From Parus major (Eukaryota > Chordata > Aves > Passeriformes > Paridae), in NCBI RefSeq assembly GCF_001522545.3, contig NC_031771.1, positions 32,995,090 through 33,059,089 of the forward strand: 64,000 nt of DNA, in the 5' to 3' direction. Below, in pieces: positions 12,401 through 26,809 of this stretch. Within the stretch, counting starts at the first letter, position 1. Each line of letters opens with the position of its first letter. The notes under the pieces are model-generated. The model saw nothing but the letters and a program-made list of their open reading frames with translations. It was not told the origin of the DNA and searched no databases. The position numbers and the translations under genes are program-made.

Positions 12401-15400
12401 TGACTAAGCATGACATAGAAGCATCTTCACTTGACAATATATACCTTCTGATTTTTTTGACTCTGCATGGAATAATTCTGTCCATCCAACTATCTTGGTG
12501 TAGCCCTGAGGTAATGAGATTTTTCTGGCTTCCACTCTGAAAAAATTAGACTGCCAATGCAATGCGTGCTGGAAGCATGAAAAAGGAGGAGATGGGAAAG
12601 AAATTTGTATATACCCAGTGTTTCAGTACTATTCTTGCAAATCAGAAACTTTCCTGCCATGGCTTTAACCCCTTCAAATTTTAAATCACATAGACTGTAC
12701 AGTGGGAACAGAGCTTTTAAGTACTTGAGGACTTATGTCAGATAAGTTCTTCATTCATTTTCAAGTAAATGATAATATTTCCTTGAGCCTCCCATAATGT
12801 TTTCTAGATCTCAGATGATTGTCTTTGCTCCTTTGCAGATTGTTTCCATCCTGAGAGCATACAGCACCAGCCAAAGTCTAGTAGAATAGATGGCTGACTT
12901 TACCTCTCTCAGAGACTGTTCCTGTTTACATTTTCTGGACACTGTTGATTCATGCCAGGCTTTTGCTGTGGTGTAAACTCCACATCATTTTCTGCAGAAC
13001 TGGTATCTAGCCAAGTATTCATCACCCTCTTCTTGTAATTCAGATTTTACATATGTAAAGACAAGGCATTTAAATTCATATCTGTTTCAATTGCCATGTC
13101 CAAACATGGTCTATCTTCATTATCCACAGATCTGTGTGATATTTTCTATCTGCACATTTGGAATTTTTTTTTTCCTTTACTTCACTTCTCCAATTTGCTA
13201 AGATTTTTAAATTCTGCTTAACCCTCCAGTTTTTTACAACCTATTGCAATGTCACTTGAGCTTTACTTGAGGTTTGTGCAAATGGCAAATTCTGTTCTAA
13301 ATCCTGATTATAATAATGTCTGTTTGGTCCAGATGCCAGAAATCGAGACATGTGAAGTCCCTGGCTTTCCAAAAATCTATTTTCTCAGCAAGAAATGCAG
13401 TGTGTACTGCATTGTGGCCGTTAAAAATTTCTCAGCTTCCTGCTAAACAAACCTTTATAAAATGGCACCAAATAATTCCTCCACATCCTGTAGATGGCAT
13501 CTGATTTACAGCGCAATAGCAGCTTGCTCTTCAGGTCCATTTCCAGCCTTAAGATCAAGATCTAGGACTTCATGGGCACACATATTCCAGTAGGATCCAG
13601 TTATGCACAAAGCCCTCCACTCCATGGAGCTGCTGAATTGCACTGTGAAGATTTTAGTGCAACACTGAACTGAATCAGATAAGGGACAATGTCTGCAGAT
13701 GATCTCAAGACAATTTCTACTTTGATTTTGATTATAGGATATCAGCAGGTTTTGCATCTCTGTGACAGCAATTATGTGCCTTCAATATTTCTGCAGTTTT
13801 TAACCCTGGCAGTTTATCTGTGAATCCATTTATCTCAGACTTGAGTGAGAAAAGTGAATACATGTTTTATTTACAGTCTTAGGAGAGTTCAGTATGGGTA
13901 TTGACCTGATGAATACCTTATTTGAATTATCCCCAGACAAACCAGCATCTGTTTCATTTTCATGTAAGTAACTAAAATATCATTATTCTAGCTGCAAGAC
14001 AAGTTTTTTGTCAAGAGGCAAAGGTAAATGCCTCCTGCAACCTGTGAAGTGAAAATTATGATAAACACTCTGAAATTTGCTGTGTTAGTTTACTTATAAA
14101 ATGCTGTGCATGTCTCTTGATAGACCAGGAACAAATGAGACTCAAAAGAGTTGACATTAGTTCTTTGATAAACTGCCAAGGCAGTATCCTTTGTCAGGGA
14201 ACAAGATTCTTGTATGAGCTTTACACATTTCAAAATGTACCTATTTTGTTTGTGGGTAAACAGCACAGAAATATCTCTTCAAGTGAATTTTTTGGAAAAT
14301 CAACCCCTGTGATGTTTTCTGTTTTTAAGACGGTGCATTAGTGTTATTTTCAGTGCTGGAGAGGCACTGTAGGCGTGAAATTACAGAAGTCCATTTGCCC
14401 CCTAAAGAGAATGAGATGCCTGCAAGGAGAGGAGATCCCATGCCCTCCACTCTCCTTGTTCTCCAGCAGAAAGTTTAGCTGATGCTGCAGCACTTCCCTG
14501 GCTTTTTCGTTCTAGGGCAAATAACCACTCTGTTTTCCCATGAGTGCAAGTGATGTGTGGACATGCAGTGAATTGGGAGTGGAGAGATGGTGATAAGTCA
14601 GGAAGAGCACAGTGGGAGAACAGTAGCAATAATTTTCCTTTTCAAAGCACTGCAGACATGCAAAGGACCTCTCAAAATACCCAGGGAAAAGGTAAACAGC
14701 AGGGAAGAAAGTAGTTTGGAGGAGGGTTTTCAGACCACCCTCAGGGGAGCACAGGGCAGGGGTTTTGAAAAGGCTCCCAGAGCACCCTGGAGAACAAACC
14801 CTAAGCTCTCAGTCCACAGGAAATGTTTCAAGTCCCCAGCTTTCTGCTTTGCAGTAGGTTTTAATGCCTAGCCCGTCATGTAGTGATTTTTTTGACAGAA
14901 TGACAGTTTAAACAGCAAAACTGTTCAAAGCACAGTCTTTGTTCCTGACTTGTTCAAAGGGCATTCAGGGAAGACGAGTAGTCCTTTGTCAGTCATATAC
15001 ATGTTATTAGTCGATACGGCTTAATCATATGGGCCCTGTTATTTCAGGGGTGTTTTCATTTGACCTTAAACCAAACAGCATAACCAAAACAAAGAAATTA
15101 TTATAAACACTGAGTGTAAACTATGATGCCTTAATTTTTACACTTACTGCATTTGCTTGTATTTCCATTTCTGCTACATATAGGGATATTATTATTCTAT
15201 AGAAGAGTGATGTTAAGAGACGTGTTTTTTGTAAATCAAAAGGCATTATTGCTATTGCAGCTAATTTCCAGTATGAGTTCCTATAATGATAATTTAATAG
15301 ATTAATAAATTTTTAATGCCAAGACAGAGTATTGTGACTATCTTAATGGAAGTGGTAATACTTTAAAAACATTCATATATTTACTGGAACGTAATAACAT

Positions 15401-16079
15401 GCTTATAATTTCTGTAGGCATGAAAGGGTTCAAAACTTATCAAAATGTGGGTATTGGAATGCCTGAGACTATATTTTTTTTTATACTGCCATGTTTTTTT
15501 AATGTGGTATTGCAAGATACTGATAAAGTTTATAAAATTACTTGAATTTACATATTTGTGTATTAAAAATTATGTTTTTTCATCACCTATTTAGCTTTTT
15601 GCCTTATTACTTTCATTAATAGTTTGTTGGATATGAAAGTTTCCTAATCTCCACAGGCACAGCTGGCCCTAGGCTGTAAGACAAGGAAGGCTGATAGATG
15701 GGCTTTAACTGCAGACAGATTTCATCTGTCTCATCTAATACTTATTAAGAAATCTAACCTTGGTTAAGCTGTATTATACAAACCTTCAATTGTATCAAGG
15801 ACTGCCAAATAGTTGTTTTCTGCTTTTACTGGACTTACATCTCCACCTACTGGCTGATAGAATGAAGTCCCTTTAAAGTGTTGGTTTAAATGAAATCTAG
15901 TGTTTTTGCCTGTAAAAGCTTTTCTTATTCATTTATAGCCACAGTTTTCAGGTGAGGTTTATTAAAAGTTGTTTGGCCATCTATATAATGAAGCCACTGA
16001 TTTTAAACTCGTTGACCTATGACTATTAGTTTTGCTCTTGATAAGGAAAATATAGAAGAATTTTTAAATCAGGAAAGGA

Positions 16080-16112
16080 TATCTATCTATCTATCTGTCT
16101 ATCTATCTGTCT
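16080..16112. repeat. Tetranucleotide microsatellite (TATC/TGTC)n
   Basis: About eight tetranucleotide units, mostly tatc with interspersed tgtc, form an interrupted simple repeat. Confidence 0.9.
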
Positions 16113-19100
16113 TTCAGTGGGAATGCATGAGAACATCCAATAGCAAAATACACAGTACACCTATAAAAAGTTATTCCTGTGTAACTCAATAAAAGTTAAT
16201 AGCATAACAAGAATGATAGCGTCAGAGAAGTAATTTTTAAAAAAGACAAACATAAAGATCTCTTGTAGCAGAGCACCCAGATGACCCATCAGGTGATTAT
16301 CAGTATTATTGCTGCATCCAGAAGGAAAAAAAAAGAAGAAGGAGGAAAAAAAATCCCAATGTCAGTTTGGAAGTTAGCAAAAAAGAAGTCTGAAATTCGG
16401 TAACAAAAAGTTCAAAGTCAAGGTGGACTGACAATGAGAATTTCTCTCAGAATAGTGTCATCCATTGGTAGCAGTAGAGGAAGAGAAAACGTGTTTGTAG
16501 AAGCTGATGATGATAGATAATAACAAATCTCCACTGTGATAACAGCTGTGAAAAGGACAAATGCAATCCTGGAATTTATTTTTCCTGTAGCCCTTGGCCC
16601 TGATTACAAAATATTTTCAGATCCCAGCTGATCCTACTCCTTTTCCTCACAAGTCAGGATATTGTCTCGCAGTCTCAGATGGGTTCTGTCCATTCTTCTC
16701 TTGTCTTTGAGACTGTACAACTTCATCCACATTTCCAGAGGGAGAAAGTGAGAACATTAAATAGATACAAAATTAGAGCACAGGGTGTTCTTTCATACCT
16801 TAGTTTTCTCCAAAGATTTTGCTTTCTCATTCCTTATGATGGGGCTTTCACCTGTGAAAGCTGATGTCATGTCCTCTCTACCACCACCTTAGAATCTTTT
16901 GACTGACATTTCTACTTAACTTCCATTTCATTAGCAAGTTTGTCTTCAGAAAGCTTCCTACTAAGAAATTGGTAAAATCTTAACTATTGTGAGGAACCTT
17001 AAGTATACAATCTGCCTAGTAATCATATAAAGAATAAATACGGTACAGTGCACGGTGAAACTAGAAATTTGCTGCTTGGGCTTAGTAACAGTAACTCCCA
17101 CGCACACCCCGTTAATTTTATGGAGATCAGTTTAGATCTAGATACCACATCAAGTGCATCTACAAAAAAGCCATATGAACCACTTAGAAATAAATATCTT
17201 TTTTTCTGTAGAAGTTTGTGTTAAGCAGTGCTAGAATTCAGGTGCTAGATGAGGTAGGTTTCTTTTGAATTTGTTTTTTTTTTCTCTAAACAATTTCTTC
17301 AAATAGTTACAATAATAACACAAAATAGGAGCGTGCTCTGAATGAAAAAGTAGCTATTACCCAGCTGGAACAGAAATTTTCCAAAAATGTGGAAGATAAC
17401 TAAAAGAAAATTGAAAGGCACTTTGTAAACAATAGGCACCAGCAGAAACCTTAATTACCTAGTGAGACAATCTCTGTAGTTTTCAAGTTAGCTGAATTTT
17501 GAATGCTTTTGTTTGACAAAAATAGAAGAAATAATTATGAAACTTAAATGAATTTGTAAGTTTCTGTATGTTTTGACATTCCAGACATAATAGAAAATCA
17601 AAAAATACCCCAAGAGAAGGGGTAAAAGCAGAAAGTTGTGGAGTTCAAACCATAAAGCAGGAACACCAGCAGGACTAGAGGGCTTCCTGCAACTTGACAG
17701 CTGCAGAGATGATGCCTCAGTTCTCTGAAAATGCTGGTCTTTCTGGAAATTAATTGAACATACCTAAGCAGTCAGGATGTTTAAAAATATTTGATCTGTC
17801 AGATGATTCCTGGTCTGTTGCTAAAGAGAGCTCACATCCTGTTACAATCTCCACTTCCTTGGCCTTTTGCAGCCTCTTCTCAGAAAATACAAGCCCCATA
17901 TTCATCTGGTGGTTCCAGCACAGCTCTAAGTTTATTTTTCACATCTCCATTTTGAAAAGTGCAGGCCAGATTTGCATGCAACACCATACTGCATACAGTC
18001 CTCAGCACTTGAGCTATGTCTGCTGGAAAGATCTTGTATGAACAGATCTTAAAGTTGTGTTTGCCCTTTCCAAAGCCTATCTGATGCTGGTTTCTTCCAT
18101 CCCTGAACAATCTGGCCTTGCATATCTCAGCTACCTGGGGCAGCTATTCTTGCAAATGTTCTATTGATCCAGTCGTGGCTCTGACGAAGTAATGGAATCA
18201 AGGTGTATGGAAGAGCAGAAAGGTGAGATGTACTTGAAAGATTCCCTGAGAACTTTTATGTTGCTTTTCTAATACTTGAATCCATTTTCATTCAATAAGC
18301 ATTGTCTTTTTTTTTTTTTACTTCCATTTCTAATGAAGCCTAAAATTAACATAGCTTTGTAGTTTCCTTTCTTATTTGTAACATCAATGATAGTAGTAAC
18401 AAAGCACTAGGAATCATTATTGTAAAGCTGGAGGCAGAAGTCAAAAGTATTTTGGATAAATCCTGTAGGTTGGGAAGAGTGTTTTGAGTTATTTGATCTA
18501 TCACAATATAACTAACACTTAACATCTCTACATATAAACTACAGTTTGTCTGGGGGAGAGGCAGTCCACGTGAATTTTAGTTAAAACCTATTTTGAACTC
18601 CCTGTTGTCATCATACCTTAAGAGATACGCTTTTATTGAAAAGCTGATGTAAATGCACTAATTTTCTTTTGTGAGTTTAATTTTCATATTGAGATTTTCA
18701 TGTGCAATAGCATGAAAAAAACCCTACATTTTAAGGGAAGAATTATTCCAGTTGGTTATTCTGAAATTTCTGAAACCCACAGATGAGCATATGCTACTGG
18801 TGAGCAAGATTTTAGCAAGCAAATTTAGCAAGAGAGTCTGACAGGGATGACTAGCATTTTGATATTCAAAATGCACCTTGAAATTTCTGGTGTCTTGTAT
18901 GTTTTCTGTTTGTGTAAATAAACTTGGTGTTAGCCATAAGTCAATGTCTGTTAATATTTACATTGGACAAGTTTGCCTTTCTGAACCTTTTCATCTCTCT
19001 CTGGGTTTTGTTCCTGTAAGAGTGATGTTAACACTATACACATCCTTCCAGTCATATGACAGTAATGGGAAAAGTAAACTTAGGTGTCCTTAATCCATTT

Positions 19101-21789
19101 TTCAAAGTTAGGTAATTAAGTCTTAAGAATGCAGTGTTTTGGAGAGTCTCTTGTTGGGACACAGAAAATCTGTAGATGAAAACAATAGCTGGAGCAGTAG
19201 AGGCTCATGACAGTGCCAGAGGCAGGACTGGTCACTGACATGCTGTGAGATTTGTTAGCTGAAGCAGATCCTTGGGGATTTTCAGGACAGCTTTCCTTTC
19301 TGCACATTGATATTCCTCATTTCTGAATTATTCAGCATTGCTGCTGCTTAGCCAGAGAGTGTCTCTGGAGCATAATTAGCTAAGCAATGAGTAAAAACAG
19401 GAAAAAAGAAATGTCCCAATTATATATTCATTGTTTTGTGAGTACTTGAATAGCAGCTTAAAATACCAACTATAGTTCACAGGAACCTGCAAGCCAGGGC
19501 TGGAAAACTCTGGAAAAGATACCCTGGTCTCAGTCAAATTAATAGCAAAACTCCTGTGGTATGAAACAGGCCAAAAGTTAAACCTTTCAAGACATTTAAA
19601 AACAGACAGACATAAAGTAATGCTGATATATGACTTAGCCTACATCTATCTCATTTTTAAGAGAAACAGAAGGACTGTCCCTTTATCCATGTGTTAAATA
19701 CTTTGGTTGTTCTTCTTCCATGCCTTACCTTTTTTGGAAATTTAAATTAATTTAGTTTTTACAAAGATAATAATGAGAACTAGGTGCTTTAATGTTTTTG
19801 TCCTGGTCACTCAGAGAATTCCTAGTTGGTTTCCTTTCAATAAAAATAGGCTGGTTTAATTTGAAGAGCATTGCCTTTCTTGACAATGATTGTAACTCTC
19901 TAATCTTTGGCAAAAGTTACTATGAGGTGTGCAGAATACATAACCTCTGTCTTTGCCATGACTGAGGTAGGTGGAAGAAACAGGCTTTCCTGCTGGTCCT
20001 TGGTCAGTGCCAACCACTTTGGTTTTGGTTTTCCTTTGGAAGACAGATGTTTGTGTTTAGCTGCTGGCTAAAACAAACCCTTGAAGGTCTCTGAAAAAAA
20101 CAATGTGCACACTTCTTGGGATTGAAACAAAATTTTAAGAAATGAAGCAAGAAAATTATTTTTTTAATTCCATGTGCACTTAATTAAAAGAAATTGCTTC
20201 TTGTTTCTTTGACCTTTCATGAGGAGCTTTTAAAGAGGGTCTTTCTTAAAAGCTCTTATTTGCATCACAAGTTTGAGTGTTATGAAAGCATCCTACTAAA
20301 GTAGAAAGATACTTCTAGAAATACTAGATACTTCCAGAAAGATAAGTGACTTACTGCAGAGCCTTCAAACAGGAGTATCCACAGAGGACACTGTTGAGTC
20401 CAAAGTTTGCTACCATATCTTAGGCCTTCTCCCCCCATTTTCTCCAGCTGTTAGCTTTCATTATAACTTATGTAATTTAAATTAACTAGTCAATTAGCCC
20501 TTTGGCAGATATAATTTTTTTTAAAAAATCAAGCATTTCCTAAAATATTTTTGGATATATAGTTGTCATGTGTATAAATTTAAGTAAATAACACAAAAAT
20601 AAATTTATAAATTTATAAATAAATTTCAATATTTAATGGAAACTAGAATCTCTTTCACTTGGTCTTCAGCTGATGGATATGGAGTTCTGTTGTCTTAAAA
20701 ATACATGGAAAATACATTTCAGCTTTCTGTGTACAGACCTTATAGGAAAGCAAATGGCCAACAGGATATTTACACCAAAGCAAGGATAAAGAGCAGTATC
20801 ATACTTGGTTAACGGGTCACAACAAAAACAGTTCAAATATGGAACTTCTGATCCATGAAGATAAATTTCAAAATATTATTAATGAAATAATTTTGAGTGG
20901 CAAAGATACTCAAAGATAAGTGCATGCAAATATTTCATAAACCTAAGAAATAAGCTGGTTTCAACAAGGAAAGGGTTGTGAATTTAAGATGTCTGAGTGT
21001 AAATGTCAGTTATTGCAAATAAATGAGAAGAATCAGAAACGCTGGCATGAAGTCAAATGTTTTGTTAGAGTTCTTGTGTTTTATCATTGTCAGAAGTAAG
21101 ATTGATGCCAAATTAAAACATCCTGGAGGACAGGCTTAACGCCAAATTAGCCATCCATCCATATTAGTTACCTGCAGGAGTGATGTCAGAGTTGGCTCCA
21201 GGGACACTCCAGCTGGTGTTCTCCAAATGAAATACTGAGTGTCATCAGTCTGAGTGCACCTTGCAGACATGCTTTCCTGTCCTCAAGCTGGGGATTACAC
21301 TCTCTGATAGTAACAACAAGCAGAGGAGCTGAGCCAGGGAAAAGTTGTTTGGGATAAAGGTTGTGCTGTCTGTGGCTTCCCCAGATCCTTCCAGAGCTGG
21401 AATGATTGTGTGGCTCTGATTTCAAGCACCCAGGAACCTGCAGATCTGGGGCATCATTGCAGATGCCAATGATACTACTGGATACAGCGTGACTGGAAAA
21501 GGTGGGCATATATTTTTCTGGGTCTCAGAAGCAGCCTAAAATTCAGAATGCTCTCAGGAGCTCTCTACCAGGTACAGCAGATGCAAGGATTACCCCAGTG
21601 ATTTGTAAATCTGATCTAGTGTGAGGAGGAAGAGGATTTGTGTAGTGTGCAAGGTTGTGTATGCTTGCTAAGTTTTGGGACAGGCAAGAGACAGGTTTAT
21701 TGATTCACTCTACGTGAGGGAAGAAGGGAAAAGAAGAGGATGGTAGATAGCATGGAATACTTGATCTGTGTTTAAACCACCAAATTCAG

Positions 21790-21871
21790 GGGTGGTGACG
21801 GTGGCATTGGGTTGATGGTTAAACTAGATCATCTTGAAGGGCTCTTCCTATCTTGATGATTCTGTGATTTT
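21790..21871 (+). mobile_element. CR1 LINE 3' end, sense
   Basis: The stretch reads ggttgatggttaaactagat, then catcttgaagggctcttcct, then gatgattctgtgatt. This is the recognisable 3' untranslated tail of CR1 with its terminal attctgtgattt repeat. Only the last 80 or so bases are present, typical of 5'-truncated CR1 copies. Divergence is moderate. Confidence 0.85.
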
Positions 21872-24800
21872 TGTAATCATAAAGTATTGAATAACACTCT
21901 CTTTGATCGTGAATCAAAACTGACACACTGCTGGCTTGGTGCTGCCTCCCATGCTTTACAATACCCACCTCCAAGAGCCATGTAAACTCAAGAAAACCTA
22001 CTGCACTCAGGAAAATTATCTAGTTTTCTAGTGCTTGAGTGAATTCAGCAGTCTGAGGAAGATAAAGCTGTTGTTGCATGGGGATAAGACCACACACCTG
22101 CAGGCTATAGCAGGGAGGGTTAGAGGAGTGAGCAGGGAGTTCTTTTCCTTTGGGAACAGGGATACCTGAAGCCATATTAGGAGCTTAGCTACTTTAAAGA
22201 GTTGGGAGGCAGTGATTGTGATCTCCCTTCCAAGGCTTTTGGTGTTGCCAGTATTGCTTTCTCCTAAATTTGGTAGAGTGTGGATACACCTTTATCATCT
22301 GTATTTTTCATCAGCTGACCACGTGACAAGCTGAGAAGTTGCTGTCAAAGAGTAGCTCTGAATGGTTTGATTTTAAAATGTGAGATTGTCTCAAATATTG
22401 ATGCAGGTCCGTGAGGGAAATGGCTCTACAGAACTACACAGTTGAGTGTCTTCAATAATTATCTGAACAATAACTATTCAAAACCCAAGTAAGCTGGCAT
22501 TGGCAGGGGAGTCTTTGAGAATATAGTCAAAATGCAGTTATTGTTTGGTCCTGGGAAATTGAAGAAATAATTTGAAGGAAATAACATGAAATTCAGCACT
22601 AAACAGCAAAGAGAAATTTCAAGCATGAATGCAAATAGATAGTTAGTCAGTACTGTGACAGAAAGCATGAAAGTGTTAAATTTTTAAATAAAGTTACATT
22701 CTCATCCTGTGATGTGTTAACATTCATAAAAGTTGCAGGTGGATATCCCAGTCTGCCTATCTGTCATGGACATGTTGCCATGTCCAGATTTGACCACCAT
22801 GTCTGGGAACCATGGACTAGTCATTTCTAGACTCCAGATGAACTTCAGAACAGAGAGGACTGAGAGGGGAGGATATTATACCCTTCTGATATGCAAAAGC
22901 CATTAAAAAGAGGATAGTGTTGAGTTGTTGCAATGGTGACTAGGGCAGGTTTTTCACAATTGTAGCATTGTTTCCCCTTTATTTACTGAAATTTGCATCA
23001 GGTAAAGGCAGTCTGTGACGTGATCAAGGAGAAAACTTTTGCTGAAGTTCATCAGCCCTTAATATTTTACAGAGGATTGTACAGAATTTCAGTGGCAGTG
23101 GTGGTTTACTTGTGTACCATTATTTTTTTTTTGCTATGAAAATTGTTTTTCCACAGACAGAGATAAGTGCTTAGTGATTTATTGAATTCTCCAGCTCAGT
23201 CAAGGGACCTAATTTAGTAACTGAGATAGAGGGAGGAGTGTTGTTAATTCACTGATGTATTTCATTTATGTGTTTGTTTCCTAGGAGGGAAACATAACAT
23301 AATAATGAAATCTTTTGTGATAAAGTCGGTTTGCAAGGCATACAATAACAGGGAGTGTTTAACTTGAAAATGTTTTATTTTAAGATTTAAAATAATGTAA
23401 AGCAATTCAAAGAAAAATGCAAACAATATATTCAAATTTACTGTTTGGGCCATGTGTGAAATAATATTTCAAATAATTGTTTTAAATGTAGCCTCCTATA
23501 TAACAGCCCTGAAAACATTTTATTCAGTATTATAGGTCAGTATAGAGGCCCAGCTAGAGTGGTTTAGTGACTGAGGAAAGCCCTCCTCATGTATCAGTTC
23601 CTAAACAAACATCTTTTTTGCAAGAATTGATATTTCAAAGGATTATTTACATCAGCAGACAAGACATGCACTTCCTGAAAATGGATTATTTCTGGGTTTT
23701 ACTACTTACTGCAATAGATCGTATGCTGACTTCTTACTAGAAAATATATTTAAAAGATGTTACATTAATCTCCACCTAGAGTACAAATTAGCTGTGTTTC
23801 ATCAATGGAACTGTAGCTGGAAAACTGAACTCAAAATCTTTCATGCGAGGGAAAAAATGTTCTTGATTATATTCCTTTCTCTGAAACAGGAGCTTTTTAT
23901 TACATACATTACTTGTCAAGAATATGATACATATTTCTTGCTGCATACTTGGCTGTTGGCTTTTGTCTTGATAATGAAATACATACACACATGCTCTGAA
24001 TGGATCTTGACAGTGGAGTGAACTTCATTATTCCACAGAGAGGTGAAGGAATATTGGCTCAGTTGCACGGTGTTCATCATGTGGACACTATTGCTCATGG
24101 CAATGGGAGTTTGTGGAGAATGACATTATTCACTTGGAGTTTTGCCTGGCACCCATCTTTATTATTAGTGCACAGTAAATAATGTGATGATCTTGAAGGA
24201 CTATCAGAAATGCATACATGGATCTTGCACTCACATCTGCTGTGTGATTTCAGAGTCATTCAATTTACTGAAACAAAAATAGGAAGACTTTTTCATTGTC
24301 TCCTAATTTTCTTCCTAGTCATCACTTCAGATGGCACCTGTCTGTAACTAGAGTCTGTGTCCTACAGCAGTCAGGGTGTGTCTTTAAAAACCCCAAACAG
24401 TGGTGCATCTCTTGCATCCATTTCCCTCTGACTTATTAAATCCCCCAGGAAGTGAAACCAAGTCTCAAGGTGAATTCCTCCCCTGTGATGCAGGAGGAGG
24501 ACTGTTGCTTCTGCATGGGGATTTGGAGTAGTTTAGATGAGTTTTCTCCTTGGAAAACACAGGTGTACAAACCACTCCTAGATTAATGGGGAGGTGTCTA
24601 AAGGGTATTGGTACAGACAGGGTGATGTATGGAGGAAGAAATCTGCTAATGCAGAGCATGCTGTGTCAGATTTGCTTGAAGCTGTTCTCCCTGCCCTGGA
24701 AAGAGAAGCAATGAAGACAAAATGCTGACCTCTGTGAAGCTCATTCTTCTTCTGAGAAAATGTACTTAGTCTTTCTTTCTTGCTATTATTCTTTGTCAAT

Positions 24801-26690
24801 AAATTGTACCTTCCAGGTAGAGCAGGTTTTGGCCTCCAGGAATAGTTGCACCTGCAAGTGATTGAAAGATGTCAGGAATCCACTTCACCTAAGCCCAAAA
24901 CACCATTTAGTTGTGACCATATTGCTTTTCTGCCTCTATGGGGAGATTAAGCCTCATCACTAATCAAAAAACTAATTTATGAATGGAGTTCTTTTAGCAA
25001 TACTTGAAAGCAGATGTTTTCCCTTTGGCTTGATTCTTTTCCCACTTGCTCCTAATATTAATTGTTAATGGAATAACATCCTGTGTAATTACAGTGGAAG
25101 CATGGTTCTGCTTTTAAAGTATAGGTATGAGAAGAAAATATTCATAGTGTTCTGTTTCATTCTATCTTCATTTATAAATGTAGCATTTAGAAGAATAGCA
25201 TCCTGTGTATAGCTTCAGAATGAAAGCTTTAAATGCAACTCTGTCTATGCTAATGATTTCAATCTTTGACCTGCAGTTCTATGTTTCATAATGTACTTAT
25301 TTGTGTTTTGCAATTTGTATTTAATTGCTTGTCTAAGAAGGTTCATGCATAATATTCTTCCTTTAAATCTTTCATTAGGCTTTTTTTTTTTTTCTTGCCA
25401 GCAGAACATGGCTGGGTGCTACAGCAGCTGCTTTACAGACATAGCTATTCTGTCTTATTGCTGGTAATGACAGCCAACAATTTACTGTGTGTATTAAGTT
25501 TGGTTCTGTGTTGTACAACTGACGTTTTTAGGAAAATATTTTCACAAACGTAGGGCAACAAATGTCAGACTCACCTAATTACTGTTCTCTATGCCTTCTA
25601 TGGGCTTTCTTCTGCTAGCTGGAAATGAGTGGTTTGAAAATGTTTTCTCTAGCAAAATGTTCAGGTTTATTATCTTGGTCTTTATGGCATCATGGTTCTC
25701 CTTTCTGTTTAGTTGGTAGTGAGGGATTTTTTTTATTTACAAAAGTGTCAGGAGTGAAACCTGTGGGTGAGATCCATGCTCCCCAGTTCACACCAACTGC
25801 AGAGAGAAGCATCCTCTGAGTTTTTCAGGGAACATGGCAAAGTTTCCTAGGCAGGGAGTTGGGAAACAAGCTGTAGGACAGGGTGGAAGCATTCAGGAGA
25901 TTCAGATCAAGAGATCAAAAAGAAAGTTATTGTAACAGTATAGACACACATAGACTTCTTTGGAGGTGTACAGATTTTATTCAGTCAGCATAATCTGTGC
26001 TGACCCTGGCAGCCAAGTAACAGATGATAATCTCAAAGATTAAGAGTATATTACTGCAGCATAAACAGAGGTGATGTGTGGGGCTAAAGTAATGTCCCAT
26101 GGCGAGAAGCTTTTGGACAGCTGGAGTAGTTCACCTCCTTGGGGGAAACAGGTGATCTGAGGCCTGAAACCCATCTGTATGCTGACACCAAGTTGACTGC
26201 AGCACCTCAGCCTCTCCCTGACGTTCAATTCATGGCCCCAAGGACAGCCTCCACCTTTGAGGCAGAGAAGCTGGGGGAAAGTGAAGACTCAAGGCCTTCA
26301 AATGGACCCTGAGTCATCTTTAAATCTGCATTTGAATTATTTTTCAGAGCTAAAAAGCCCATTGAATCAGAAGCACTGAGCACTCTTTGTGTAGTCTGTA
26401 AAATGATAACAGTATTACCAATTCCTCCTATGAATCCACCTACTTAATGAGACTATCTGTCAGTAATTATCTAGATGATATGGACCCCATTTGTTTGAGG
26501 TGGTGAATGTGGCCAATGATGGAGATCAAATGAAATTACAGTTTCAGTGAGGTCAGTGGCTGCCATTTCTGACAAAGATTTTTCTGATTGTTTGTGATTA
26601 AAGATTTGCTTTTTCTGTTGTGTTTATTGTATTGGTTTTTGGTGGGTTTGGGGGTGGGTTTTTTGTAACCTCTTAACAATAAAGTCTGTC

Positions 26691-26809
26691 TAGGTTAGAT
26701 TAGCTCGGTTGGTTAGAGTACATTGCGAATAATGCCAAAGTTGTGGGTTTGATCTCTGTACAAGCCATTTACTTGTGGATCCCTTCCAACCCAGAAGATT
26801 CTGTGATCT
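26691..26809 (+). mobile_element. tRNA-Ile-derived SINE with CR1-like tail (TguSINE1 type)
   Basis: The head (26691-26768) resembles a tRNA-Ile(AAT) gene. It has an A box tagctcggttgg at 26701-26712, an anticodon-loop region gcgaataatgcc, a B box ggtttgatctc at 26746-26756, and ends in agcca. It is followed by a short tail, gtggatcccttccaaccca and gattctgtgatc, which matches the CR1 3' end and lets CR1 reverse transcriptase copy it. This head-plus-tail build is that of the passerine TguSINE1 family as I remember it. Several mismatches in the acceptor, D-arm and T-arm mean that it is not a functional tRNA gene. Target-site duplications are not obvious. Confidence 0.85.

Noticed and set aside
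26691..26768. Functional tRNA-Ile gene
   Set aside because: The tRNA-like head has broken arm pairing and is fused to a CR1 tail, so it is a SINE.
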